NCBI GenBank assembly: GCA_029289095.1
Contig: JARFUG010000027.1
Location: forward strand, 1 to 33,855
Length of the DNA stretch: 33,855 nucleotides
Reading direction: 5' to 3'
Source of the DNA: Desulfuromonadales bacterium
Lineage (GTDB): Bacteria > Desulfobacterota > Desulfuromonadia > Desulfuromonadales > JACZKF01
Made by a program: the position numbers and the translations under genes. This document shows, piece by piece, positions 8,017-14,850 of this stretch. The notes under the pieces are model-generated. The model worked only from the letters and a program-made list of their open reading frames with translations, was not told the DNA's origin and did no database searches. Numbering within the stretch: position 1 is the stretch's first letter; the number at the start of each line of letters is the position of its first letter.

Positions 8017-8469
8017 ATGGCAGATCGCGAAAAAGCCCGCGCCGTGGGCATCAACCATGTGGCTCTCGAGGTCGGCGATCTCGATGCCGCCCTGGAGTTC
8101 TACGGAGAGCTCTTCGAACTCAAGCTGCGCGGTCGTCACGAGCGCATGGCCTTCATCGACATCGGCGACCAGTTCCTCAACCTCACCGAGGGACGCACCC
8201 AGCCCCCCGATCAGGCCCGCCATTTCGGACTGGTGGTCGACGATCGAGAGGCTCTGCGCAAGACGGTTGAGCGCCTCAACGTCCGCATTCTCCCCGGCCA
8301 TGGACTCGATTTTCTCGACCCCTGGGGGAACCATATCCAGGTCGTTCAGTACGACGACGTCCAGTTCACGAAAGATCCCTATGTCCTTCGGGGGATGGGG
8401 CTCGAGGGGCTGGGCAAGGCGCCGGCGGCTCTGCGCGAACTCGCCGAAAAGGGGATGGCGCCTGATTGA
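8017..8469 (+). CDS. VOC-family (glyoxalase-fold) protein
   Basis: A 150-residue vicinal-oxygen-chelate protein. The opening GINHVALEVGDLDAALEFYGELF is the canonical first beta-alpha-beta unit with a metal-ligand histidine, and ARHFGLVVDDREAL starts the second unit with another. The segment GLDFLDPWGNHIQVVQYDDVQFTK near the C-terminus carries the usual DPWGN...Q pattern. VOC proteins include glyoxalases, dioxygenases and resistance enzymes; the substrate cannot be read here. Start at 8017 follows GAAGGA (8005-8010) by 6 bases. Confidence 0.9.
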   Translation: MADREKARAVGINHVALEVGDLDAALEFYGELFELKLRGRHERMAFIDIGDQFLNLTEGRTQPPDQARHFGLVVDDREALRKTVERLNVRILPGHGLDFLDPWGNHIQVVQYDDVQFTKDPYVLRGMGLEGLGKAPAALRELAEKGMAPD

Positions 8470-8494
8470 AGTCAACGTAGCGAATAGCGGTTTT

Positions 8495-8506
8495 TTACCG
8501 CGGTAA
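8495..8506. promoter_or_regulatory. Perfect 12-bp palindrome upstream of sodB
   Basis: TTACCGCGGTAA is an exact inverted repeat 58 bases before the sodB start, in the only sizeable gap between the VOC gene and sodB. Its symmetry suggests a dimeric regulator's operator. I cannot assign a regulator family. Confidence 0.45.
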
Positions 8507-8518
8507 TCAGTCTTTCAC

Positions 8519-8534
8519 TGGACCATCACTTGCA
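8519..8534 (+). promoter_or_regulatory. Possible sigma-54 promoter for sodB
   Basis: TGGACC-N5-TTGCA keeps the invariant GG-N10-GC spacing of RpoN promoters (GG at 8520-8521, GC at 8532-8533). The -12 half is perfect and the -24 half has two mismatches. The predicted start near 8545 leaves a leader of about 20 bases holding AGGAGG. No convincing sigma-70 site was seen. Confidence 0.35.
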
Positions 8535-8564
8535 AACCAGCATATCTAAAAGGAGGACAGATCC

Positions 8565-9155
8565 ATGATGCAGCTTCCCGAACTCCCCTATGACAAGAGC
8601 GCCCTCGAACCCCACATCAGCGCTCGCACTCTCGAGTTCCACCACGGAAAACACCACAAGGCGTATGTCGACAAGGGGAACGAGCTTCTGCAGGGGACCG
8701 GCCTGGAGAACGAGGATATCGAGACCGTAATCCGGAAGATCGCCGGCGACTCTTCGAAGGCGGCTCTGTTCAACAACGTGGCCCAGGTCTGGAACCACAC
8801 CTTTTTCTGGAACTGTATGAAAAAGGGGGGCGGCGGAAAACCCGCGGGGAAGGTCGCCGAGCGCATCGCCGCCGATTTCGGAAGCTACGAGAAGTTCGTT
8901 GAGGCGTTCAAGGCCGGCGGCGTCGGGCAGTTCGGCAGCGGCTGGGTCTGGCTCGTCGACAATGGCGGCAAACTCGAGGTGATGAAGACGCCCAACGCCG
9001 AAAACCCTCTTCACCACAACAAGAAGCCTCTGCTCGTGGCCGATGTCTGGGAGCACGCCTACTATCTTGACTACCAGAATCGCCGCGTCGATTTTCTGAG
9101 CGCTTTCGTGGACAATCTCATCAACTGGGATTTCGTCGAGGCGAACCTCGGCTGA
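8565..9155 (+). CDS. sodB: Superoxide dismutase, iron type
   Basis: A 196-residue Fe/Mn-family superoxide dismutase of usual length, converting superoxide to oxygen and peroxide in the cytoplasm. Metal ligands are visible: the first His of FHHGKHHKAYV near residue 27, His of QVWNHTFFW near residue 75, and Asp and His of DVWEHAYYLDYQNRR near residues 161-165. The glutamine in NNVAQVWNH is at the position typical of the iron enzyme. No signal peptide. Start at 8565 follows AGGAGG (8551-8556) by 8 bases. It is a single-gene unit ended by a strong terminator. In an anaerobe it would serve oxygen tolerance. Confidence 0.96.
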   Translation: MMQLPELPYDKSALEPHISARTLEFHHGKHHKAYVDKGNELLQGTGLENEDIETVIRKIAGDSSKAALFNNVAQVWNHTFFWNCMKKGGGGKPAGKVAERIAADFGSYEKFVEAFKAGGVGQFGSGWVWLVDNGGKLEVMKTPNAENPLHHNKKPLLVADVWEHAYYLDYQNRRVDFLSAFVDNLINWDFVEANLG

Positions 9156-9191
9156 GGCCGCCGCACCTCGGGTTCCGCGTCATCAAACGGC

Positions 9192-9225
9192 GGCCGCCGC
9201 TCCTGCGGGAGCGGCGGCCCTTTTT
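9192..9225 (+). terminator. Rho-independent terminator after sodB
   Basis: A perfect 12-bp GC stem, GGCCGCCGCTCC (9192-9203) with GGAGCGGCGGCC (9208-9219) around TGCG, is followed by CTTTTT. It begins 36 bases after the sodB stop. Confidence 0.96.
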
Positions 9226-9259
9226 GCGTGCGCCTATGCGCGCGCACCAGCGGGGTGTG

Positions 9260-10225
9260 ATGAAGATTTCGAGTCTGTGCATCCTTCTTGTCTGTGGCGT
9301 GTTTCTCTCGGGCTGTGTCTTTGTGCGGATCCCGATCACCACCGGAGCGCAGGAGGTGCGCGAACAGGTGGTCGACGGTCGAGGCCGGCCCAAGGTCGTC
9401 ATCGTGGAAATCTCGGGGGTTCTCTCGATGGGGCACACGGGACTCGGGCGCTTCAGCAGAGAGCCGCCTCAGATCCCTCGCCTGCGGGAGGAACTCGACA
9501 AAGCCCTGGAAGATCAGGATGTCGTGGCGCTGGTGGTGCGCGTCGACTCTCCCGGAGGCTCCGTCACCGCCAGCGATATCCTCTACAACGAACTCGTCCG
9601 TTTTCGCCAGAAGAAAAATGTGCCGATCGTCGCCTGCGTGATGGACAAGGCCCTCTCCGGCGGGTACTATGCGGCTCTCAGCGCCGACCGGATCGTGGCC
9701 CATCCGACCTCTGTCGTCGGAGGAGTGGGGGTGATTGCGCTGCGGCTAGACCTCTCGCCCCTGCTGCACAGATGGGGGGTGGAGACCGAAACGGTCAAGA
9801 GTGGAGAGATGAAGGACTTCTGGTCTCCCCTGCGCCCGGCAGATGCCGAGGAGATGGCGATCATGCAGGAGATCACGGACGACATGCGCCGGCGTTTCCT
9901 TGCCCTCGTCTCCGAGAATCGCCGTCTGTCGCCCCATGCACTTGAAGTGGTGGGAAGCGCCCGCATCTTCGGAGCCGCAAACGCCCTTCAACTCGGCCTT
10001 ATCGATGATGTCGGCTATCTCGACGATGCCGTGGCTCTTGCGCGGAATCTTGCTGGCGTGAAAGAGGCCCGCACCATCATCTATCGCCGGCCGGGACGGT
10101 ACGCTGAGAACATCTATGCCGGATCTCTTCCCCTGCTTCGTGAGCTGTCGGTATTGGAGGAGGCCGCCAACGATTTTTTCTTTCCGCCCTTGCGCTACCA
10201 GTCGATTCATCCTGTAGTGCAATGA
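9260..10225 (+). CDS. sppA: Signal peptide peptidase SppA, S49 family, lipoprotein
   Basis: A 321-residue S49 serine protease of the short SppA type. ATG 9260 gives a lipoprotein signal (MKISSLCILLVCGVFLSGC, lipobox LSGC with Cys19). An earlier in-frame TTG at 9224 lies inside the sodB terminator and is unlikely. The catalytic Ser-Lys dyad is Ser133 in ALSGGYYAALSADRIV and Lys180 in VKSGEMKDFW; VDSPGGSVTASD forms the oxyanion region. SppA clears cleaved signal peptides from membranes. A lipid anchor instead of a transmembrane helix places it on the periplasmic face. The Shine-Dalgarno (CGGGGT) is weak and close. GTG 9257 is an alternative start. Confidence 0.9.
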   Translation: MKISSLCILLVCGVFLSGCVFVRIPITTGAQEVREQVVDGRGRPKVVIVEISGVLSMGHTGLGRFSREPPQIPRLREELDKALEDQDVVALVVRVDSPGGSVTASDILYNELVRFRQKKNVPIVACVMDKALSGGYYAALSADRIVAHPTSVVGGVGVIALRLDLSPLLHRWGVETETVKSGEMKDFWSPLRPADAEEMAIMQEITDDMRRRFLALVSENRRLSPHALEVVGSARIFGAANALQLGLIDDVGYLDDAVALARNLAGVKEARTIIYRRPGRYAENIYAGSLPLLRELSVLEEAANDFFFPPLRYQSIHPVVQ

Positions 10226-10266
10226 AACGGTTGACCTGCATTTCTGCGTTTTCATTCGTGTAGTGT

Positions 10267-10713
10267 ATGAATACCGTCCCCTCTATTCCCGAGCGCCTGC
10301 GCACCGGCTTCTTCAGCGGCATGCAGACGTCGGTCAAGCTGATCAAGTTCGTCCTGCCTCTCTACATATTCGTCGACCTGGTCAAGGACACCCCAGCCGT
10401 CCACACTCTCGGCAGTCTTTTCGCCCCCTTCATGGGGCTGTTCGGCCTGCCGGGAGAGGCCGCCTTTGCCTTCATTGCCGGCTTTCTGCTCAACATCTAT
10501 GCCGCCATCGCGATCCTGGCTCCCCTGGAACTGACGCCGTGGCAGTTGACGCAGTGCGGATTGATGATGGGGATCGCCCATAACCTGGTGGTGGAATGGG
10601 GCGTTCTCGGCAGCATCGGAACCCGCGGCGGGTTTCTCACCCTCTGCCGTCTCGTCATCGCCGTTGTCGCCGGATTGATGCTTGAAGCGGCACATCGACT
10701 TCTCGGAGGGTGA
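10267..10713 (+). CDS. Gate-domain (nucleoside-recognition) membrane protein, first half
   Basis: A 148-residue hydrophobic protein with about four membrane segments (KFVLPLYIFVDLV, AAFAFIAGFLLNIYAAIAIL, LTQCGLMMGIAHNLVVEWGVL, LVIAVVAGLML). The MGIAHNLVVE element and overall pattern fit the nucleoside-recognition/Gate domain found in SpmA/SpmB-like proteins and nucleoside transporters. An in-frame stop sits two codons before ATG 10267, so the frame cannot start earlier; no Shine-Dalgarno is seen. The second half follows after one base. Substrate is unknown. Confidence 0.75.
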   Translation: MNTVPSIPERLRTGFFSGMQTSVKLIKFVLPLYIFVDLVKDTPAVHTLGSLFAPFMGLFGLPGEAAFAFIAGFLLNIYAAIAILAPLELTPWQLTQCGLMMGIAHNLVVEWGVLGSIGTRGGFLTLCRLVIAVVAGLMLEAAHRLLGG

Positions 10714-10714
10714 A

Positions 10715-11191
10715 ATGGACGCCTTTGTTTCGGCCCTGGCCGGGGGGCTCACTCTCTCGCTCAAGCTCCTGCTCATCATCGTTCCTCTGGTGACCGTTTT
10801 CGAGGTCCTGCGCTACCTCCCCGTTTTTCGCCGAGCGGGCAGGGCCTTCGACCCCCTCATGCACGGCATGGGGCTCTCACGCGACGCGGCCGTCCCCCTT
10901 TTCACCGGCATTTTTCTTGGGATCGCCTACGGCGCCGGGATCATGATCCGCGTCGCCCAGGAGAAGCGCCTCCCCCGGCGCGAGCTCTTCCTGATGGGAC
11001 TGTTTCTCGCCACCTGCCATGCCGTTGTTGAAGATACGCTCGTCTTCGTCGTTCTGGGCGCCAACGGCTGGATCATCCTGGGGGTGCGGATCTTCATCGC
11101 CGTTGCATTGACCGTTCTTCTGGCGCGATTCTGGGAGAAACATCGGCCAGAAGATGGAAAGCATATGGAAAAGGAGCCGACAGATCGATGA
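10715..11191 (+). CDS. Gate-domain (nucleoside-recognition) membrane protein, second half
   Basis: A 158-residue membrane protein with hydrophobic segments LTLSLKLLLIIVPLVTVFEVL, VPLFTGIFLGIAYGAGIMI, LFLMGLFLATCHAVVEDTLVFVVL and IILGVRIFIAVALTVLLARF. ATCHAVVEDT corresponds to the GIAHNLVVEW element of the preceding protein, so the two look like homologous halves. ATG 10715 lies one base after the upstream stop, with CGGAGGG at 10704-10710. Together they probably form a heterodimeric membrane protein, as with SpmA/SpmB-like pairs. The C-terminal tail is charged and cytoplasmic-looking. Confidence 0.78.
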   Translation: MDAFVSALAGGLTLSLKLLLIIVPLVTVFEVLRYLPVFRRAGRAFDPLMHGMGLSRDAAVPLFTGIFLGIAYGAGIMIRVAQEKRLPRRELFLMGLFLATCHAVVEDTLVFVVLGANGWIILGVRIFIAVALTVLLARFWEKHRPEDGKHMEKEPTDR

Positions 11192-11204
11192 AACTTCCGG
11201 TCAC

Positions 11205-11234
11205 TTGGTGGCAGTGCATCAGATCTGGTATCAT
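11205..11234 (+). promoter_or_regulatory. Candidate promoter for 57-residue ORF
   Basis: TTGGTG (11205-11210), an 18-bp spacer and TATCAT (11229-11234) lie about 37 bases before the small ORF's ATG. Moderate match only. Confidence 0.4.
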
Positions 11235-11270
11235 TGAAATCATCACCGAAAAAGGAAGGGTACGGTTCTC

Positions 11271-11444
11271 ATGATCAAGAGGCGGTGTGGAGAAAAAGAG
11301 GTCTGCATCGAAGGGATCTGCTTCAGCAGCCTCTATGATGCGGGAAAATTCCTGAACGTTCTTGCAGAGCGTCACGAGCGGGCGCGGATCACGCAGAGGC
11401 GCAACTGGAGTTCCTGTACGGTGAAGGAACACGAACACAAGTGA
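11271..11444 (+). CDS. Small Cys-containing protein, 57 residues, unknown
   Basis: An unrecognised 57-residue ORF beginning MIKRRCGEKEVCIEGICFSS and ending VKEHEHK. Four cysteines (C6, C12, C17, C49) and a very basic middle (RHERARITQRRNW) suggest a small metal- or nucleic-acid-binding protein, which is inference only. A purine-rich AAGGAAGGG sits about 10 bases before the ATG and a moderate promoter further upstream. It is isolated between the Gate-domain pair and a repeat element. An opposite-strand open frame across it (11094-11510) has no supporting signal. It could still be non-coding. Confidence 0.5.
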   Translation: MIKRRCGEKEVCIEGICFSSLYDAGKFLNVLAERHERARITQRRNWSSCTVKEHEHK

Positions 11445-11460
11445 AGATTGGTTAAGATCT

Positions 11461-11516
11461 GAATCCGTGGGGAGTTGGGAGTCAGGAGTGAGGAGAAAAA
11501 TATTACTCACGGATTC
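11461..11516. repeat. 56-bp heptad-repeat element with terminal inverted repeats
   Basis: GAATCCGTG (11461-11469) and its exact complement CACGGATTC (11508-11516) bound four heptads: GGAGTTG, GGAGTCA, GGAGTGA, GGAGAAA (11471-11498). The same GAATCCGTG-GGAG start recurs at 21204. It lies 16 bases after the small ORF's stop. Confidence 0.7.
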
Positions 11517-11541
11517 AGGATAGAGAGAAAGAGAGAAAACG

Positions 11542-11573
11542 GGAAGGGGGCCGCGTGCGGCCCCCTTCCTTTT
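11542..11573. terminator. Bidirectional terminator between 57-aa ORF and DUF2892 gene
   Basis: A 13-bp stem, GGAAGGGGGCCGC (11542-11554) with GCGGCCCCCTTCC (11557-11569), has a very tight centre. It is followed by TTTT on the + strand; on the minus strand TTTT follows after CCG. It serves the DUF2892 gene and probably also the + strand. Confidence 0.8.
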
Positions 11574-11583
11574 CGTTGCAGCG

Positions 11584-11793
11584 TCACTGCATTCTGTGAC
11601 GCATGGTGCAGGTGTCGATCTTCATCATGTGACTGATCGGGCAGTAGCGGAAAATGGCCGTCGCGATCGGGACAAGTCCGAGCCATCCGAAGTAGCTGTA
11701 CGGCGCCTGCAGCAGGAACAGCAGCGAAAGCAGAACGATACCGATGATGACCCGGAATGTTCTTTCCACAGGGGAACAAACGTTGTGTCTCAT
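11584..11793 (-). CDS. DUF2892 (YgaP-type membrane) protein
   Basis: A 69-residue DUF2892 protein. The family pattern is clear: an N-terminal RHNVCSPVERTFRVIIGIVLL (usually NVG..DR..R...G), two membrane helices separated by PYSYFGWLGLVP, and a C-terminal FRYCPISHMMKIDTC with the two conserved cysteines. This is the membrane hairpin also fused to the rhodanese YgaP. A strong Shine-Dalgarno (AAGGAGG on the minus strand) precedes the ATG. It is monocistronic, with its own extended -10 promoter and terminator. Function as a stand-alone protein is unknown. Confidence 0.9.
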   Translation of the reverse strand: MRHNVCSPVERTFRVIIGIVLLSLLFLLQAPYSYFGWLGLVPIATAIFRYCPISHMMKIDTCTMRHRMQ

Positions 11794-11822
11794 GGCGATC
11801 CTCCTTTTTCTACTCTCTCATA

Positions 11823-11831
11823 ATTATAACA
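11823..11831 (-). promoter_or_regulatory. Extended -10 promoter of DUF2892 gene
   Basis: On the minus strand TGTTATAAT gives a perfect TATAAT with an upstream TGn extension, which can substitute for the poor -35. The predicted start is about 23 bases before the ATG, leaving room for the AAGGAGG site. Confidence 0.6.
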
Positions 11832-11909
11832 TTTCCGGTCTTCTGGTTTTGACGGCGGCTTGCGGCAGAGCGCTTTTATGTCACCCTTATTAAAACCTGA
11901 AATACGTGA

Positions 11910-11937
11910 GGAGTGAGGAGTTATGAGTGAGGAGAAA
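11910..11937. repeat. Heptanucleotide repeat, four units
   Basis: GGAGTGA, GGAGTTA, TGAGTGA, GGAGAAA stand in perfect 7-base register, preceded by ACGTGA, which matches the start of the copies at 11461 and 21204. It sits in the 247-bp gap between the DUF2892 gene and the 444-residue ORF; the rest of that gap holds no gene I can support. Confidence 0.7.
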
Positions 11938-12040
11938 CTGCTTGGAGGCATTGTTTCTCTTGAGATCTGCGCGGGCAAATCAGTGTCGTCCGGCCGGCGT
12001 CCGAGCGGCGTCGCATGAAGGGTAAACAGGGAGGTCCCGT

Positions 12041-13375
12041 ATGAGCAACTTGGCGTTCGACTGGCAACGGCACCCTGGGGCCGAGAAGCTCTGTCTTCGG
12101 ATTCTCGATCATCTGGTGAAAGAAAGCGCCGTTCTGGCGCGGCTCGAGCAGAAGATCGGCGAACAGACGAGCGGCCGTCTCCTCGACTGGGTCGATCATC
12201 TGCTCTTGCCCGAATCGACGGGGCGCCTCGATGCCCTGAGCGCTTCCGGCTTCGAGCGGCAGCAGGGCGACCTTGAGGTCTGGCGCCACCCGGGGGCGCA
12301 GTTGCCGGCCGTCGTGGTGGCAGGTTCGCAGACGGGCCTCGCCCTGCGGGTGGAAACGATCGCCGATTTCCTGCAGATTCACAACTGTCGCGCCGAGATC
12401 GAGGGGGAGCCGCTCAGTCCGTACCGCCGTGCCCGAGTCGATGGGGGGGATGCGGTCGCCTTCCTGGTGGTGGAGCGACGCGGAAGCGGTGGGTTCGATC
12501 CGACGTCTCCGCCTCCAGGCTATCTGCACGACTACTTCGAGGCGCTGGAGCTCTGGCAGGGGCGGCCCAGGGGGGACGAGGAGGAGTCTCTGCAGGAGGC
12601 AGAGCGTCTGGTCGAGCGCCTGGTCGCAAAGCTCGGAGCCGACCCGGCGGCCCATATCGTCTGTCAGGCCGAACGCGTCTACTGGCTTTCGCGCAATTAC
12701 GCGGCCAGAGTGCAGAAAGGGCGACAGGACGCCCTTGGGCTCGGATGGGGGAACCAGGACCATCACACCTTTCGCTCGTCGCGACGCAATTTTGCCCGGC
12801 TCGTGGAGCTTTTTCGCCGCCTCGGTTTTCACCGGCGCGAACGCTTCTATGCCGGAGACGAGGCGGGCTGGGGGGCTCAGCTCATGGAAAACGCCACGGC
12901 CGGCCTGACTCTTTTTCTCGATGTCGATCTGGCGCCCGAAGAGATCGAAGCCGATTTCTCCAGCGAGGCGCTCCCGGAGCGGGAGGATCTCGGGACGGTC
13001 GGGCTGTGGTGCGCCCTGCACGGCGATTCGATCCTCGGCGCCGGCATGCACCATCTCGCCGCTCAGTTTCGGTTCGAACGTCTCATGGAGGATCTGGCTC
13101 GGCACGGCGTCCCGTACATGGAGCCCTTCAGCAACTTCCCCTATCTGAAGCAGGCCTTCAGCGTCGCCGAGCGCTGGGAGGTCGACCCGCAGAGGATCGC
13201 GAAACTCGTTGCCGAAAAGCTCATCAGCCGGCAGCAGGCAGACAGGTTCCTTGAAAAGGGAGCCGTCGGGAGCCATCTGGAAAATATCGAGAGAGGTGAA
13301 GGCTACAAAGGATTCAACAAAAAGAACGTCAGTCTCATCATCCGCCGCACCGATCCGCGAGGGGGCGGGAGTTAG
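12041..13375 (+). CDS. Unrecognised 444-residue soluble protein
   Basis: I do not recognise this family. No signal peptide or membrane helix. The N-terminal third is charged and helical. A Pro/Gly linker (SGGFDPTSPPPGYLHDYF) near residues 150-167 leads to a second half rich in His, Trp and Gly: VYWLSRNYAARVQ near 214-226, LGWGNQDHHTFRSSRRN near 235-251, AGDEAGWGAQLMENATAG near 272-289 and GTVGLWCALHGDSILGAGMHH near 321-341. The DHHTFR and GMHH motifs could be metal ligands in a VOC-like fold; this is speculation. GGAGGT at 12029-12034 supports the start. Codon use resembles the neighbours. Its TAG stop is formed by the adjoining heptad repeat. Confidence 0.85.
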   Translation: MSNLAFDWQRHPGAEKLCLRILDHLVKESAVLARLEQKIGEQTSGRLLDWVDHLLLPESTGRLDALSASGFERQQGDLEVWRHPGAQLPAVVVAGSQTGLALRVETIADFLQIHNCRAEIEGEPLSPYRRARVDGGDAVAFLVVERRGSGGFDPTSPPPGYLHDYFEALELWQGRPRGDEEESLQEAERLVERLVAKLGADPAAHIVCQAERVYWLSRNYAARVQKGRQDALGLGWGNQDHHTFRSSRRNFARLVELFRRLGFHRRERFYAGDEAGWGAQLMENATAGLTLFLDVDLAPEEIEADFSSEALPEREDLGTVGLWCALHGDSILGAGMHHLAAQFRFERLMEDLARHGVPYMEPFSNFPYLKQAFSVAERWEVDPQRIAKLVAEKLISRQQADRFLEKGAVGSHLENIERGEGYKGFNKKNVSLIIRRTDPRGGGS

Positions 13376-13423
13376 GAGTTGCGAGCCAGGAGGCAGGAGG
13401 CAAAGAGCAAAGAGCAAAGAGGG
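13368..13423. repeat. Heptanucleotide repeat, eight units
   Basis: Eight consecutive 7-base units: GGAGTTA, GGAGTTG, CGAGCCA, GGAGGCA twice, AAGAGCA twice, AAGAGGG. The first unit provides the TAG stop (13373-13375) of the 444-residue protein. It is the longest of the window's heptad arrays. The remaining gap to 13529 shows nothing else I can support. Confidence 0.8.
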
Positions 13424-13528
13424 GGCTATTTTCATGAGAACGCGTCTTGGGCATTGCCCGGCGGCAACGGTGCGGATAAACTGAAAGGAGCCTAAGAGCA
13501 AAGCTTGATGCAACGGGCGGATCTTTTC

Positions 13529-13537
13529 TGCTATAGT
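13529..13537 (+). promoter_or_regulatory. Extended -10 promoter for TPR operon
   Basis: TGCTATAGT is a TGn-extended -10 (TATAGT at 13532-13537). TTGATG at 13505-13510 is too far upstream (21 bp) to be a normal -35. The predicted start near 13544 leaves a leader of about 50 bases. Confidence 0.5.
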
Positions 13538-13596
13538 ACACAGTCCGCCGCCGCGCTCTAACCGTCGGCGGGGACATTACAGTATCCGGAGCCCGT

Positions 13597-14850
13597 ATGG
13601 ACGAAGAAGAATTCGAGGATTATCTCGACGAAGAGCCTGAAGAGGATACCCTCGAGTTGGCGCAGACCGCCCTCGACCGGGGCGAGAACGAGCGGGCGCT
13701 CGATCTGGCGGAGGAGTACCTCGAGCGCCTTCCTCTCGATGTGGAAGCGCTCAACATCTGTGCGGTGGCCGCCTCCAATCTGGGAGACAACGACAAGGCC
13801 CTCGCTCTCTACCAGAAGGCCCTGCGGCTCGATCCGCGAAACGGCGCCATTCACCACAATTACGGCGTTCTGCTGGAGAAGGTCGGAGCCTTTGAGGAGG
13901 CGCTGAGTCATTTTCGTCGCTCCCTCGATCTGCAGCCCGATTTCCCCGAAGCCTACATCAACATGGGAAACACCCTCGACGAACTCGGCCGCACCGAGGA
14001 GGCCCTGCAGATGTACGACCAGGCGCTGCGGCGCGTCCCTGATTCCCCCGATGTCTTCTACAATAAGGGGTATGCCCTCAATCGTCTGGGGCGTTTCGAG
14101 GAGGCCCTCGACAATTTCGACCTGGCCCTTGCCGTGAATCCCCAGGATGTGGCGAGCCTCAATGGCCGCGGCTTCGCCCTGGCGGGCCTCGGACGCGACG
14201 AGGAGGCGCTTGTCCTGTACGGTCGGGCTATCGGCAAAGCGCCCGACGTGCCGACTTATCGCTATAACCGGGCGCTCTCCCTTGCCCGCCTTGGACGGCT
14301 GAACGATTCCCTGGTTGATTTCGACGCTGCGCTCGCCGTGGAGCCCGAATTCCTCGAGGCGATTGTCGAGAAGGCGAACATCCTCGGCGAATTGGGACGC
14401 TTCGCCGAAGCTCTCGCACTGCTCGACCACGCCGAGCAGATACGGCCGGACAGCCCCGAGCCCCCCTTCTACAGGGGAGTCGTTCTGGAGCGCAAAGGAG
14501 ACCTGCCCGAGGCGCTCGCCGCCCTGGAGGAGAGTCTTCGACGCGATCCCGAATCGATCTACACCCTGAACAACAAGGGGAACGTCCTCATCGACCTGGG
14601 GCGTCTCGACGAGGCGCTGGCCTGCTTTGACGCCATTATCGCGCGCACCAGCCGGTATCCGCTGGCGCACTATAACCGCGCCTGCGCCTTTGCACGCAAA
14701 GGGAAGGTTCAGGAGGCGGTGCGCGATCTCACGCGGGCTTCCGCTCAGGAACCCCATTTTCTCGAGGATGCTCTGACCGATTCCGATTTCGACGGCATCC
14801 GCAACAGCGCCTCATTCCGCAGGCTCTTCAAGGCCAAAAAAGTCCAATGA
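13597..14850 (+). CDS. TPR-repeat scaffold protein
   Basis: A 417-residue protein built almost wholly of about ten tetratricopeptide repeats from residue 15 to 390, for example ALALYQKALRLDPRN, EALSHFRRSLDLQPDF and EALQMYDQALRRVPDS, each with the usual A/G-Y-A-L-P spacing. The acidic N-terminus (MDEEEFEDYLDEEPEEDTLE) is soluble; no signal peptide or membrane helix. TPR arrays bind partner proteins; no enzymatic domain is present. A C-terminal segment (LEDALTDSDFDGIRNSASFRRLF) resembles the cap seen after TPRs in other bacterial proteins. Its stop overlaps the next ATG by 4 bp, so it is translated with the LOG-like and DHH genes. Confidence 0.9.
   Translation: MDEEEFEDYLDEEPEEDTLELAQTALDRGENERALDLAEEYLERLPLDVEALNICAVAASNLGDNDKALALYQKALRLDPRNGAIHHNYGVLLEKVGAFEEALSHFRRSLDLQPDFPEAYINMGNTLDELGRTEEALQMYDQALRRVPDSPDVFYNKGYALNRLGRFEEALDNFDLALAVNPQDVASLNGRGFALAGLGRDEEALVLYGRAIGKAPDVPTYRYNRALSLARLGRLNDSLVDFDAALAVEPEFLEAIVEKANILGELGRFAEALALLDHAEQIRPDSPEPPFYRGVVLERKGDLPEALAALEESLRRDPESIYTLNNKGNVLIDLGRLDEALACFDAIIARTSRYPLAHYNRACAFARKGKVQEAVRDLTRASAQEPHFLEDALTDSDFDGIRNSASFRRLFKAKKVQ

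Noticed and set aside
11094-11510. A 138-codon minus-strand frame over the 57-residue ORF
   Set aside because: It overlaps the end of the Gate-domain gene and the heptad element, and shows no protein-family features or start signals.
11921-13513. A 530-codon minus-strand frame opposite the 444-residue gene
   Set aside because: The + frame has a Shine-Dalgarno at the right spacing and a protein-like composition with conserved-looking motifs; the minus frame crosses heptad repeats at both ends.
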